Below are positions 1 through 6,568 of a stretch of DNA of 8,419 nt, piece by piece (within the stretch, counting starts at the first letter, position 1; every line of letters begins with the position of its first letter). Position numbers and translations under genes: made by a program. The stretch is taken from assembly GCA_041744735.1 (NCBI GenBank), contig JBGTKH010000656.1, positions 1-8,419 of the forward strand, written 5' to 3'. The notes below the pieces were generated by a model, which did not search any database, was not told where the DNA came from, and saw nothing but the letters and a program-made list of their open reading frames with translations. Source of the stretch: JBGTKH01 sp041744735 (GTDB taxonomy: Bacteria > Planctomycetota > Planctomycetia > Pirellulales > Pirellulaceae).

Positions 1-72
1 TTTCGCCCCGGTCAATTTGCTAGCGGCATCCCGGATCGTCGCTACCATCTGTTCCGTCAACTTTCCATCCAT
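1..72 (-). CDS. N-terminus of a transposase-like protein, cut by window edge
   Basis: The first 24 codons of a minus-strand gene run off the left edge. They read MDGKLTEQMVATIRDAASKL then TGAK, open to position 1. The start is well supported: AAGGAGG lies 5 nt before the ATG at 72-70. The '...A(A/S)(R/S)KLTG(A/F)(K/R)RR' style leader resembles, from memory, the short helical N-terminus of transposase-associated proteins common in planctomycetes and cyanobacteria (the ISAzo13/'Rhodopirellula transposase' sort). That assignment rests on few residues and is tentative. The context supports it, because the WD40 gene downstream of which it lies is broken about 100 nt upstream of this start, as expected for an insertion. 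It could instead be an unrelated helical protein. Confidence 0.5.
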   Translation of the reverse strand, partial: MDGKLTEQMVATIRDAASKLTGAK

Positions 73-565
73 CGTCCCCTCCTTGAGACTTCACCTGAAC
101 CAACACCGAAGACTCAAGAGGGTATCCAAATTCATCAAACATAGGGAGGCTAATTTCCGGGAGTTGCCTAAAGGCGGCCCTGTTCACAATACCCCTGTGT
201 TTTAACAGCGGGGTGACCGGCTCGCCCGTGGCCGCGTCCCAGACGCGCGCGGTCGTGTCGCGGCTGGCCGTCAGAATTCGCCGTCCGTCAGGACTGTACG
301 AAGCAGATGTGACCTTGCTGCCGTGTTTCAGCATTAATACAGGCTCAACTTTCACCGTGTCTGCAGTGTGGCTCCCTGCCTTTTCACCACCGGGGTTTGA
401 GAATTGTGATGCCCATTCGTTGGCCGCGACGTCCAAGACCCGTGCTGCTCCGTCGTTACAGGCCGTCAGAACGCGCTTGCCGTCGGGGCTGAATGATGCC
501 TGAGACACAACATTCGGGTGTTCGAAAAAGCGAGTGATGGGAACCCCTGTCGCAGCGTCCCAAAC
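20..565 (-). pseudogene. 3' part of broken WD40-repeat gene
   Basis: This is the same reading frame as the five-repeat segment upstream, separated from it only by one TGA codon (568-566). It starts with VWDAATG, finishing repeat 5. Repeat 6 follows (SFSPDGKRVLTA ... ARVLDVAANEW) with a longer linker, then repeat 7 (SYSPDGRRILTAS ... TARVWDAATG) and the first strand of repeat 8 (HRGIVNRAAF), where similarity stops at about 170. The remaining codons to the stop at 22-20 look non-homologous. A GTG at 508-506 could start a 162-aa product, but it lies inside a repeat, so this is best read as the untranslated remainder of a disabled gene. WD40 repeats form beta-propellers that act as protein-interaction platforms; seven to eight blades fit the original array. 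Confidence 0.7.
78..84 (-). promoter_or_regulatory. Strong ribosome binding site for the left-edge ORF
   Basis: AAGGAGG on the minus strand is followed by 5 nt and an ATG (72-70). It is the best Shine-Dalgarno sequence in the window. It decides that translation here uses the transposase-like frame and not the WD40 frame, which reads through the same bases and stops at 22-20. Confidence 0.65.
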
Positions 566-1147
566 TCAAACCGTGTTGTCCTCACTCGCCGTGACGACCC
601 GCTTACCGTCGGGGCTGAATGCCGCGCAGGACACCATGCCGCGGTGGCGAAGCGTAGTAATCAGCGTCCCAGACTGCGCACTCCACACGCGCGCGGTCGA
701 GTCAGCGCTCCCCGTAACCACGCGCACGCCATCAGGACTAAACGCCGCATAGCTTACAGCACCGTCATGGGTTTGTCTGGCAACCTCATCACCTGTCTCA
801 GAATCCCAAATGCGAGCCGTATTGTCATCGCTTGCCGTGACCACATGGGCACCGTTGTCGCTGGCGGGACTGAACCATGCACACGCGACTCCACCTTCGT
901 GCACGAGTTTGGATAACTCCTTGCCTGTCGCCGAGTCCCAAATGCGCGCCGATTGGTCGGCGCTCGCCGTCACCACGCGGCTCCCGTCCGGGCTAAAGGA
1001 TGCATGGTTTACAACGCCGTCGTGTTGCAGCGTGACCGAATGGCCAGTAGACGCATCCCACACCGACGCCGTATTATCTTTACTCGCCGTGACCACGCGG
1101 CGACCATCCCTGCTGAACTCGGCGAACGTGACCGGCTTGTCGTGAAA
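170..1147 (-). repeat. Tandem WD40-coding repeat array (about 7.3 units)
   Basis: Imperfect direct repeats of about 120-135 bp encode successive WD40 blades. They recur on the + strand as blocks resembling 'cgtccgggctaaa...gat' and 'gtcccagactcgcgc...gtc'. Repeats 3 and 6 are longer because of loop insertions (SDNGAH in 3; a linker of roughly 20 residues after 6). The array is coding, not a CRISPR or satellite. Confidence 0.75.
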
Positions 1148-1474
1148 CAGTATCTGCGACAGTTTGGGAATCTGCCGCATGACGGAACTCATACGAATCC
1201 GATCGATTTCCAGCCGCACTCGTTCGTCGGCGGCAGTCAGCGCCTGCTCATTGCGCTGCAAAGCTTCGTTAAACCAAAGAAGCGCGCCAAAGTGATCCCC
1301 CTGATCCATCAGCGCCTCCCCGTCCTTGAGGATTCGCTTCGCCATTTGCTTCTGTAATGCCTTTAGCGCTGCGTTTTTTACCTCCACCATTTCGCGACGC
1401 GCTTCCCTTTCTTTGCTAACCGAGAAAACCCAATGCCGGCACGGTTTTGACGAGTGAAAGGCGGTCCCATACAC
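566..1474 (-). CDS. WD40-repeat protein, 5' segment ending at premature TGA
   Basis: This 302-aa segment, from a GTG start, begins with a charged, probably helical region (residues about 20-60, KEREARREMVEVKNAALK). A TPR-like stretch follows (MDQGDHFGALLWFNEALQRN, 56-75). Four full WD40 repeats cover residues 110-149, 150-190, 191-233 and 235-274, and a fifth starts at 276. Repeat signatures are SPDGxRVVTAS and (A/S)xDxTAR(I/V)WD. The TGA replaces the residue between TV and VWD, where neighbouring repeats have Arg or Ser. In planctomycetes this 'GDxFGALxWxxEAL + FHDxPVTxAEFS' block usually sits behind a Ser/Thr kinase domain and a membrane segment; neither is present here. The start is therefore uncertain: an ATG at residue 29 is an alternative, or the gene may be 5'-truncated. 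If translated, it would be a partial propeller. Confidence 0.7.
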   Translation of the reverse strand: MYGTAFHSSKPCRHWVFSVSKEREARREMVEVKNAALKALQKQMAKRILKDGEALMDQGDHFGALLWFNEALQRNEQALTAADERVRLEIDRIRMSSVMRQIPKLSQILFHDKPVTFAEFSRDGRRVVTASKDNTASVWDASTGHSVTLQHDGVVNHASFSPDGSRVVTASADQSARIWDSATGKELSKLVHEGGVACAWFSPASDNGAHVVTASDDNTARIWDSETGDEVARQTHDGAVSYAAFSPDGVRVVTGSADSTARVWSAQSGTLITTLRHRGMVSCAAFSPDGKRVVTASEDNTV

Positions 1475-1531
1475 TGAGGACTTAGGTTATTCGTGCTTTG
1501 CCCGATTCGTACTCTGCCAGAAAGTGCCGTA

Positions 1532-4500
1532 ATGCTGATGCTCTTTTCGCGATTCCGATCATCGACGATGTTCATGGGGATTCTGGTCGTTGCCATATCT
1601 TCAATTCTCGCTCAGCCAAGTTGCTACGCCTTTCAAGCGGCCGAAACGTCCGCGGCGAACGACGAAACAGCTACGGATGTTGCCGACTTGGAGTTCTTCG
1701 AGAAGCAGGTCCGCCCTTTATTGGTAGCCCGCTGTTACGAGTGCCACAGCGCAGACACGAAAGAGCCCAAGGGCGGATTGCGGCTCGATTCGCGCGCGGC
1801 GGCGCTGAAGGGCGGCGACACGGGGCCGGCGGTGGTGCCGGGCGATGCGAAGGAGAGTCTGCTGGTCGATGCGATCAACTACGGCGAGATCTACCAGATG
1901 CCGCCCAAGTCGAAGATGTCGGCGGCCGAAATCGCGGTGCTTACGAAGTGGGTCGAGTTGGGCGCGCCGTGGCCAAGGGAAGATGGACCGGTAGCCGCGT
2001 TGGCCAGCCAGGAGTTTGATCTCCAGCAGCGCAAGGCCGCTCACTGGTGTTGGCAGTCCGTGCGCCCGCAGCAGCCGCCGGCCGTTGCGAACGCCGCGTG
2101 GCCGCAAAACGGCATCGATCATTTCATCCTGGCCAAGTTGGCAGAGAAGGGGCTGGCGCCCTCGCCGCCGGCCGACAAGCGGACGCTGATTCGCCGCGTA
2201 TATTTCGACTTGATCGGTCTGCCGCCCAGCCCGGCGGAGGTCGAAGCGTTTGTGGCCGATCAAGCGCCGCAAGCGTTTGAGAAAGTGGTCGATGAATTGC
2301 TCAAGTCACCGCACTTCGGTGAACGTTGGGCGCGGCATTGGATGGACCTCGTGCGTTACGCCGAAACTTACGGCCACGAGTTTGACTACGCGATTCCACA
2401 TGCCACCGAATACCGTGACTATTTGATTCGCGCGCTGAATGAAGACGTGCCATACGATCAGGTCGTGATCGAGCACATTGCCGGCGATTTGCTTGAGAAC
2501 CCGCGGCGGCATCCGACCGAAGGCTACAACGAATCGACCATTGGCACCGGCTTTTGGTGGCTAGGTGAAGCGACTCACGCACCGGTCGACGTGCGCGGCG
2601 ACGAAGCGGGGCGCGTCGATAATCAAATCGACGTGATGACGAAAACGTTCCTCGGTGTGACCGTGGCTTGCGCTCGCTGCCACGATCACAAGTTCGACGC
2701 CATCTCAACCAAGGACTATTACGCGCTGGCCGGGTTCCTGCAAAGCTCGCGGCGGCAGGAGGCGATGCTCGACCCTCACGGCAAGATTCGCGAAGCCGCG
2801 CGACAGATGCCATCGGCGAAAACTGCCGCAGACAGGGTGCTGGCCGCCGCGCTCTCACAGCCCAACGACTCGAAAGGAAATGAATTTACCAGGTATCTCC
2901 TTGCCGCGCGCGAAACGATGAATCGCAACGCAGAAATAGATGTCTCGGTGATCGCCGCTCGTGCGAATGTCGATGCGACCCGGCTCACGCAATGGATCAA
3001 GGCAATGGAAGACGCGGCGCTGAAGGAACCTTCACATCCTTTGCGGGCATGGCATGAGTTGGCCAACCGCAAGGGCGAGCCCGCTTCGCTGGACTTTGCG
3101 GCGGCACGCGATCGGCTCAAGTCCGAAGCAATACGGGAAGCCAAAGAACATGAACAAGCGCCGCTGTTTGCCGATTTTAATGGCGACGACTACGGCGATT
3201 GGTTCGTGACCGGCGAAGCGTTCGGGGCTGCGCCCACGCGAGCGGCTCAGTGGGATTCGCAGACTCGCGGATTGCGCGCTGCACAGCCGGGCATCGCTCA
3301 CAGCGGTCTGCTGTCCAATCGGCTGCGCGGCCTGCTGCGGTCGCCGACGTTCACGATCGAGCACAAGAACATGCACTTTCGCATGGCCGGTCAAGGCGTC
3401 CAGATCCGGGTGATCATCGAAGGCTACTTCATGGACACGTTTAACGGCCTGCTGTTCCGCGGCTGTTCGGCGACCGTTGACACGAAGGGGCAAACTGTTT
3501 GGCACACGCAAGGCGACGACCTTGGAAATTATCTGGGGCATCGGGCTCATATCGAGATCATCGACAACGGCGATGGTTTCGCCGCGATTGATCAAATTCG
3601 GTTCTCGGATCAGGGTCCGCCCAACGTCGAGCCGAATCCGCTGGCAATGCGGGCGTTGGCAAGCGACGATGTGAATTCGCTGGAGTCGCTGGCGAGCGAA
3701 TACGGTAACATCTGGAACGATACGCTCGTGAGTTGGCAGGAGGGGACAATTGACCCGGCTGGCACGCGTCTGGTGAATTGGGTCTTGCAGCACGAACTCG
3801 TCGACTTGAATCAGCCGGTTACTTCGTTGATTGAGCAACTCGACATTCGGGCGCAGCAGATCGATGAACTCGCCAAGTCGCTTCCCGGACCGAAGTACGC
3901 ACTGGCGATCACCGACGGCAGCACGGAGAACGAACGCATCTTTATTCGCGGCAATCATCGCACGTTGGGCGACGAGGCTCCGCGGCAGTTGCTCGAAGCG
4001 CTCGTCGGCCCCAATCCGCCGCATATCCAGGATGGCAGCGGCCGGCTGGAATTGGCTCGGCAGATCGTCGATCCCGCCAATCCGCTCACGGCGCGCGTGA
4101 TGGTCAACCGCGTGTGGCATCACTTGCTGGGCCGCGGCATTGTTGCGTCGGTCGACAATTTCGGCGTGCTCGGGCAAGAACCGACGCATCCGGAACTGCT
4201 CGACTATCTAGCCGCTCAGTTCGCGCAAGACGGCTGGTCCCTCAAGCAACTGATCCGCTCGATCGTGCTCAGCCGCACGTATCAAATGTCTAGTGCACCA
4301 GATGGCCGCGGCGATGAAGTTGATCCGCAGAATTTGCTACTGCACCGCATGAACATCCGGCGGCTGGAAGGCGAGGTGATTCGAGATGCGATTCTGGCGG
4401 TCTCCGGACGGCTCGATCGACGATTACTTGGCGGCAGCGTGCCGGTGCACTTAACGCCGTTCATGCAAGGCCGCGGCCGGCCGGGTGACGGGCCGCAAGA

Positions 4501-4918
4501 CGGCAACGGCCGCCGCAGCGTGTACATCGCCGTCCGCCGCAACTTTCTCTCGCCGATGATGCTGGCCTTCGACACGCCGATTCCATTCAATTCCGTCGGC
4601 GCGCGCAACGTCTCGAACGTGCCGGCTCAGGCGCTAATCATGATGAACGACCCGTTCGTGGTCGAACAAGCCGCCGTCTGGGCCAAGCGTCTGTTGGCTT
4701 CACCTGGCCTCACGACAGAAGATCGGGTACATGACATGTACGCTAGCGCCTTTGCCCGCCCGCCGAGCGACACAGAAATGTCCAGCGCCGTCGCGTTCCT
4801 CACCGAACAAGGCAAACAATACGGCCTCGCCCTTGAGCAAGCCCACCAAGACCTGCGCGTTTGGTCCGACTTATGCCATGTAATCTTGAACGTGAAAGAG
4901 TTTGTCTTTATCCATTAA
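1532..4918 (+). CDS. Exported PSCyt1/DUF1549/DUF1553 (PSD1) cytochrome-like protein
   Basis: A complete 1128-aa planctomycete-type surface or periplasmic protein. A signal peptide (Arg-containing start, hydrophobic MFMGILVVAISSIL, likely cleavage near the YAFQA stretch) is followed by PSCyt1 with heme-binding CYECH (68-72) and a MPPKSKM stretch (from 123) that may supply the axial Met. DUF1549/PSCyt2 spans about 190-395 and contains the second CxxCH, CARCHDHKFD (from 380). Residues of about 543-695 look like a beta-sandwich inserted domain (FADFNGDDYGDW ... IEIIDNGDGFAAIDQIRFSD). DUF1553/PSD1 covers about 833-1110 (NPLTARVMVNRVWHHLLGRG, NVPAQALIMMNDPFV). The C-terminus, LCHVILNVKEFVFIH, is the usual family ending. 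Function is not established for the family; a redox or polymer-degradation role at the surface is commonly proposed. These genes often precede a DUF1501 gene, which is absent here. GTG 1493 and ATGs 1538 and 1568 are other starts; ATG 1532 keeps the full signal peptide. Confidence 0.93.
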   Translation: MLMLFSRFRSSTMFMGILVVAISSILAQPSCYAFQAAETSAANDETATDVADLEFFEKQVRPLLVARCYECHSADTKEPKGGLRLDSRAAALKGGDTGPAVVPGDAKESLLVDAINYGEIYQMPPKSKMSAAEIAVLTKWVELGAPWPREDGPVAALASQEFDLQQRKAAHWCWQSVRPQQPPAVANAAWPQNGIDHFILAKLAEKGLAPSPPADKRTLIRRVYFDLIGLPPSPAEVEAFVADQAPQAFEKVVDELLKSPHFGERWARHWMDLVRYAETYGHEFDYAIPHATEYRDYLIRALNEDVPYDQVVIEHIAGDLLENPRRHPTEGYNESTIGTGFWWLGEATHAPVDVRGDEAGRVDNQIDVMTKTFLGVTVACARCHDHKFDAISTKDYYALAGFLQSSRRQEAMLDPHGKIREAARQMPSAKTAADRVLAAALSQPNDSKGNEFTRYLLAARETMNRNAEIDVSVIAARANVDATRLTQWIKAMEDAALKEPSHPLRAWHELANRKGEPASLDFAAARDRLKSEAIREAKEHEQAPLFADFNGDDYGDWFVTGEAFGAAPTRAAQWDSQTRGLRAAQPGIAHSGLLSNRLRGLLRSPTFTIEHKNMHFRMAGQGVQIRVIIEGYFMDTFNGLLFRGCSATVDTKGQTVWHTQGDDLGNYLGHRAHIEIIDNGDGFAAIDQIRFSDQGPPNVEPNPLAMRALASDDVNSLESLASEYGNIWNDTLVSWQEGTIDPAGTRLVNWVLQHELVDLNQPVTSLIEQLDIRAQQIDELAKSLPGPKYALAITDGSTENERIFIRGNHRTLGDEAPRQLLEALVGPNPPHIQDGSGRLELARQIVDPANPLTARVMVNRVWHHLLGRGIVASVDNFGVLGQEPTHPELLDYLAAQFAQDGWSLKQLIRSIVLSRTYQMSSAPDGRGDEVDPQNLLLHRMNIRRLEGEVIRDAILAVSGRLDRRLLGGSVPVHLTPFMQGRGRPGDGPQDGNGRRSVYIAVRRNFLSPMMLAFDTPIPFNSVGARNVSNVPAQALIMMNDPFVVEQAAVWAKRLLASPGLTTEDRVHDMYASAFARPPSDTEMSSAVAFLTEQGKQYGLALEQAHQDLRVWSDLCHVILNVKEFVFIH

Positions 4919-4931
4919 GGTCGAGCCCGAT

Positions 4932-5207
4932 ATGGCAGAAGTCGAACTGTTCCGTGCCGCGGGCCGCGCCGGAGAGTTGCCGCAGGTGTGCATGTATTGC
5001 GGCTCGCCGGCCGTGACGAAGCGACAGAAGGTTTTCATCGGCACAACGCCCATCACGATGTTCATGGGCGCCGGCATTCCGCGCGTGAAGCTGCCGATCT
5101 GCGAGCATCACGGATGGCTGTTCGTCGTGCGGCACAAGTTGGCTCTGATCGTGTGCGGATTGGCGACGATCGCACTTCAGAACGACAAGCAAATGCCCAG
5201 CAGGTGA
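4932..5207 (+). CDS. Small zinc-ribbon protein, possible membrane anchor
   Basis: This 91-aa protein starts 13 nt after the PSD1 stop, so the two may share a transcript. The putative zinc site is CMYC (20-23) with CEHH (57-60), giving C20, C23, C57 and H60 as ligands. Residues about 62-82 (RHKLALIVCGLATIAL core) form a short hydrophobic segment that could span or dip into the membrane. Planctomycete genomes carry many small 'VCxxCGxPA' proteins with one or two membrane segments between or after the Cys pairs; this one looks short for that type and may be truncated at its C-terminus, where it overlaps the convergent gene. An in-frame TTG at 4902 would extend it into the PSD1 gene, but ATG 4932 is the natural start; its RBS (AAGG at 4917) is weak. 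The molecular role is unknown. Confidence 0.7.
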   Translation: MAEVELFRAAGRAGELPQVCMYCGSPAVTKRQKVFIGTTPITMFMGAGIPRVKLPICEHHGWLFVVRHKLALIVCGLATIALQNDKQMPSR

Positions 5208-5479
5208 ACGCTGCACAGATAGCCGATCAGCCCCGTGGCGGCGAGCACGGCAACGCCGAACACGCGGCTGTAGCGTAGCACGTGGCGGTCTACGTCGATC
5301 GGCTTGTCCAGCAGCGTGACCAACTTGTTCGTGTCGATCCACTTCGCTCCCTCTTCGGAAAGTTTGGAAAAGCGGTCGGGACTAAGCACCGCCAATAGAC
5401 CGACCGAACCAACCAGGGTCAGCAGCGGCCAAATCAACCATTGCAAATCGACAGACACGGCCAGAATTAAAGATTGCAT
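5177..5479 (-). CDS. Small two-TM membrane protein, conserved-type hypothetical
   Basis: A 100-aa protein with hydrophobic segments at 12-33 (LQWLIWPLLTLVGSVGLLAV) and 73-98. They flank a polar middle (SPDRFSKLSEEGAKWIDTNK ... DKPIDVDRHVLRYSRVFG). The layout 'TM - PDRF - W(I/V)DT - LD-P-D-DR-VLR - R-FG - TM' resembles small hypothetical inner-membrane proteins seen in several phyla, recalled from memory; no function is known to me. The frame is open upstream to 5605, but ATG 5479 is chosen because the upstream residues are not membrane-protein-like, a promoter lies at 5557-5584, and GAGGAG precedes the ATG by about 11 nt. It is convergent with the zinc-ribbon gene and shares its last 31 nt with it. 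Confidence 0.75.
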   Translation of the reverse strand: MQSLILAVSVDLQWLIWPLLTLVGSVGLLAVLSPDRFSKLSEEGAKWIDTNKLVTLLDKPIDVDRHVLRYSRVFGVAVLAATGLIGYLCSVHLLGICLSF

Positions 5480-5556
5480 AACGAGGCTCCTCGGGCAAAC
5501 GTGCAGCGGATCGGCAGACCGGACGCGGATCAGATTCTTGGATGAGTCTATTGGAA

Positions 5557-5584
5557 AACATAGGTCACGCTTGCGGTTTGTCAA
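5557..5584 (-). promoter_or_regulatory. Sigma70-like promoter for the two-TM protein gene
   Basis: On the minus strand, a consensus -35 TTGACA (5584-5579) is followed by a 16-nt spacer and TATGTT (5562-5557, four of six matches to TATAAT). It lies about 78 nt before the ATG at 5479 and points into that gene. It is in the only sizeable gap between this gene and rdgB, which suggests separate transcription. It was identified by eye only. Confidence 0.5.
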
Positions 5585-5684
5585 AAAGCGACGGTCGCGT
5601 GGCAATTCTTCTATCCAAGGGAGAAAATCTGTCTCCCAGCAATTTTGAATTCTGAACGACTGACCCGTGCGCGTCGAGCCGTGA

Positions 5685-6311
5685 TCACGCCGGCCACTGG
5701 CCGCTCTGGACGAGGTGCAGGAGTTGCGGCACGAGTTGCCGCAGGGCGCGCGAGCGGTGGCTGAGGACGGACTTCACGGCGTCGCCCAGTTGGCCGAACG
5801 TCAGATGATACTCGACGATCTCGAACAGCGGATCGTAGCCGAAGCCCGCGGAACCGGCTTCCTCGAAAAGAATGCGGCCGTGGCAATCGTCTTCGCTCGC
5901 GGCGCGAATCGTGCCCGTGGGATCGGAGAGCGTGGCGTGGCAGACGTAGTGGGCCGTGCGTTGGTCCAGCGGCGTGTCGCAGAGTTGCTCTAGCAGCAGC
6001 CGATTGTTGGACTCGTCGGTCGCTCCGTCGCCTGAGTAGCGAGCCGAGTACACACCGGGCGCTCCGCCTAGCGCGTCGACCACGAGCCCGCTGTCTTCGC
6101 CCAACACCCACTGGCCCAAATGCACGGCTTGCTGCGTGGCCTTGAGGGCCGCGTTGGCCGCAAACGTGTCGCCGTCCTCGACCACTTCAATCGACTCAGG
6201 AAAATCGGCCAGCGTGCGCAATTGAAATCCGTGCGGCGCGAGCAACTGCTCCAGCTCTCGTCCCTTCTTCCGATTCCGCGTGCCCAGCACCAACAAACGA
6301 GAGTCAGACAT
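5685..6311 (-). CDS. rdgB: RdgB/HAM1 non-canonical purine NTP pyrophosphatase
   Basis: A cytosolic housekeeping enzyme that hydrolyses dITP, ITP and XTP to the monophosphate plus pyrophosphate, keeping deaminated purines out of DNA and RNA. The 208 residues compare with about 197 for E. coli RdgB. Family motifs occur in order: GTRNRKKGREL (10-20), the start of the nucleotide-binding region; EDGDTFAANAALKA (45-58); GEDSGLVVDALGGAPGVYSA (71-90), with D73 at the catalytic-base position; FGYDPLF (157-163); and the base-recognition tail KSVLSHRSRAL (180-190), where the usual SHRG is SHRS. The frame is open to 6440, but the first 43 codons would cover the palindromic element and do not look like RdgB. 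ATG 6311 has GAGGA 4 nt upstream and begins directly at the family's N-terminus (MSDSRLLVLGTRN). Confidence 0.95.
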   Translation of the reverse strand: MSDSRLLVLGTRNRKKGRELEQLLAPHGFQLRTLADFPESIEVVEDGDTFAANAALKATQQAVHLGQWVLGEDSGLVVDALGGAPGVYSARYSGDGATDESNNRLLLEQLCDTPLDQRTAHYVCHATLSDPTGTIRAASEDDCHGRILFEEAGSAGFGYDPLFEIVEYHLTFGQLGDAVKSVLSHRSRALRQLVPQLLHLVQSGQWPA

Positions 6312-6314
6312 TGT

Positions 6315-6319
6315 TCCTC
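6315..6319 (-). promoter_or_regulatory. RBS deciding the rdgB start
   Basis: GAGGA lies 4 nt before the ATG at 6311-6309 on the minus strand. It favours this start over the in-frame alternative near 6440, which would add 43 residues with no family similarity. Confidence 0.55.
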
Positions 6320-6373
6320 GAGCGGCCGCAGGGCGACGTGTCACTATTATTGGCGCATCAAATGTCGGGTGGG

Positions 6374-6454
6374 GGTAGTGGTACAAGTTGCCGTAGCGGA
6401 AGTGGTGACACTTCCGAAGTCTCACGACTTCGGCTACCAAAATGTACCACTACC
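6374..6454. mobile_element. 81-bp MITE-like element with 8-bp flanking direct repeats
   Basis: The element begins GGTAGTGGTAC and ends with the exact reverse complement GTACCACTACC. It is bordered on both sides by CGGGTGGG (6366-6373 and 6455-6462), as a target duplication would be. Inside, GTAGC (6393-6397) pairs with GCTAC (6433-6437) around two adjoining hairpins with 8-bp stems and 4-nt loops: 6397-6404/6409-6416 and 6414-6421/6426-6433, sharing CCG. The single strand can thus fold into a branched structure. The hairpin at 6414-6433 with GCTAC (on the other strand 'gtagccgaagtcgtgagacttcgg') matches a repeat I remember as frequent between planctomycete genes. It lies between rdgB and the SPOR-like gene and has no coding content. 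Confidence 0.6.
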
Positions 6455-6519
6455 CGGGTGGGTAAAGCGAGGCTCTGCTGACGCCGGCCGACTATAATCG
6501 ACACGACGTTGCGCTCGTG

Positions 6520-6546
6520 GTAGGCCGGATTGGCAATCCGGCCTAC
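6520..6546. repeat. Perfect 12-bp stem-loop (3-nt loop), possible 3'-end structure
   Basis: GTAGGCCGGATT, loop GGC, then AATCCGGCCTAC. On the minus strand it lies 22 nt after the stop of the 391-aa secreted protein. It could therefore stabilise or end that transcript, but no T-tract follows the stem, so it is not a canonical intrinsic terminator. The same hairpin type is, from memory, a recurrent intergenic repeat in planctomycetes. Confidence 0.7.
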
Positions 6547-6568
6547 GAACATCACAACTGCAACCGAG

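Larger units (their letters stand above)
1..169 (-). mobile_element. Probable left part of an insertion sequence interrupting the WD40 gene
   Basis: WD40-repeat coding similarity ends abruptly after the Phe codon at 172-170. Beyond it the frame reads RQLPEISLPMFDEFGYPLES and so on, which does not resemble a repeat, and within about 100 nt a strong RBS and the start of a transposase-like ORF appear. This is what one end of an insertion sequence, with its transposase pointing away from the junction, would look like. The other end and any target duplication lie outside the window, so the element's borders and family are inferred. Confidence 0.4.

Noticed and set aside
170..1147. Regularly spaced repeats as a possible CRISPR array
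   Set aside because: The units are 120-135 bp, diverged, and encode WD40 blades in one frame.
1493..1531. GTG start extending the PSD1 protein by 13 residues
   Set aside because: The extension would put a polar stretch before the signal peptide; ATG 1532 gives a normal exported-protein N-terminus.
3032..4189. 385-codon open frame on the minus strand
   Set aside because: Antisense shadow of the PSD1 gene: Arg/His/Gln-rich, no domain, no RBS, and the plus-strand frame has clear family motifs throughout.
5619..5637. GGGAGA/TCTCCC hairpin downstream of rdgB as a terminator
   Set aside because: Only a 6-bp stem with a 7-nt loop and no following T-run on the minus strand.
6312..6440. 43-residue N-terminal extension of RdgB
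   Set aside because: It would be encoded by the palindromic element and has no similarity to the family; ATG 6311 has its own RBS.
6493..6498. TATAAT on the + strand as a promoter -10 box
   Set aside because: No gene reads rightward from here and no -35 lies at the proper distance; on the minus strand the box is TATAGT/ATTATA-like, also without a -35.
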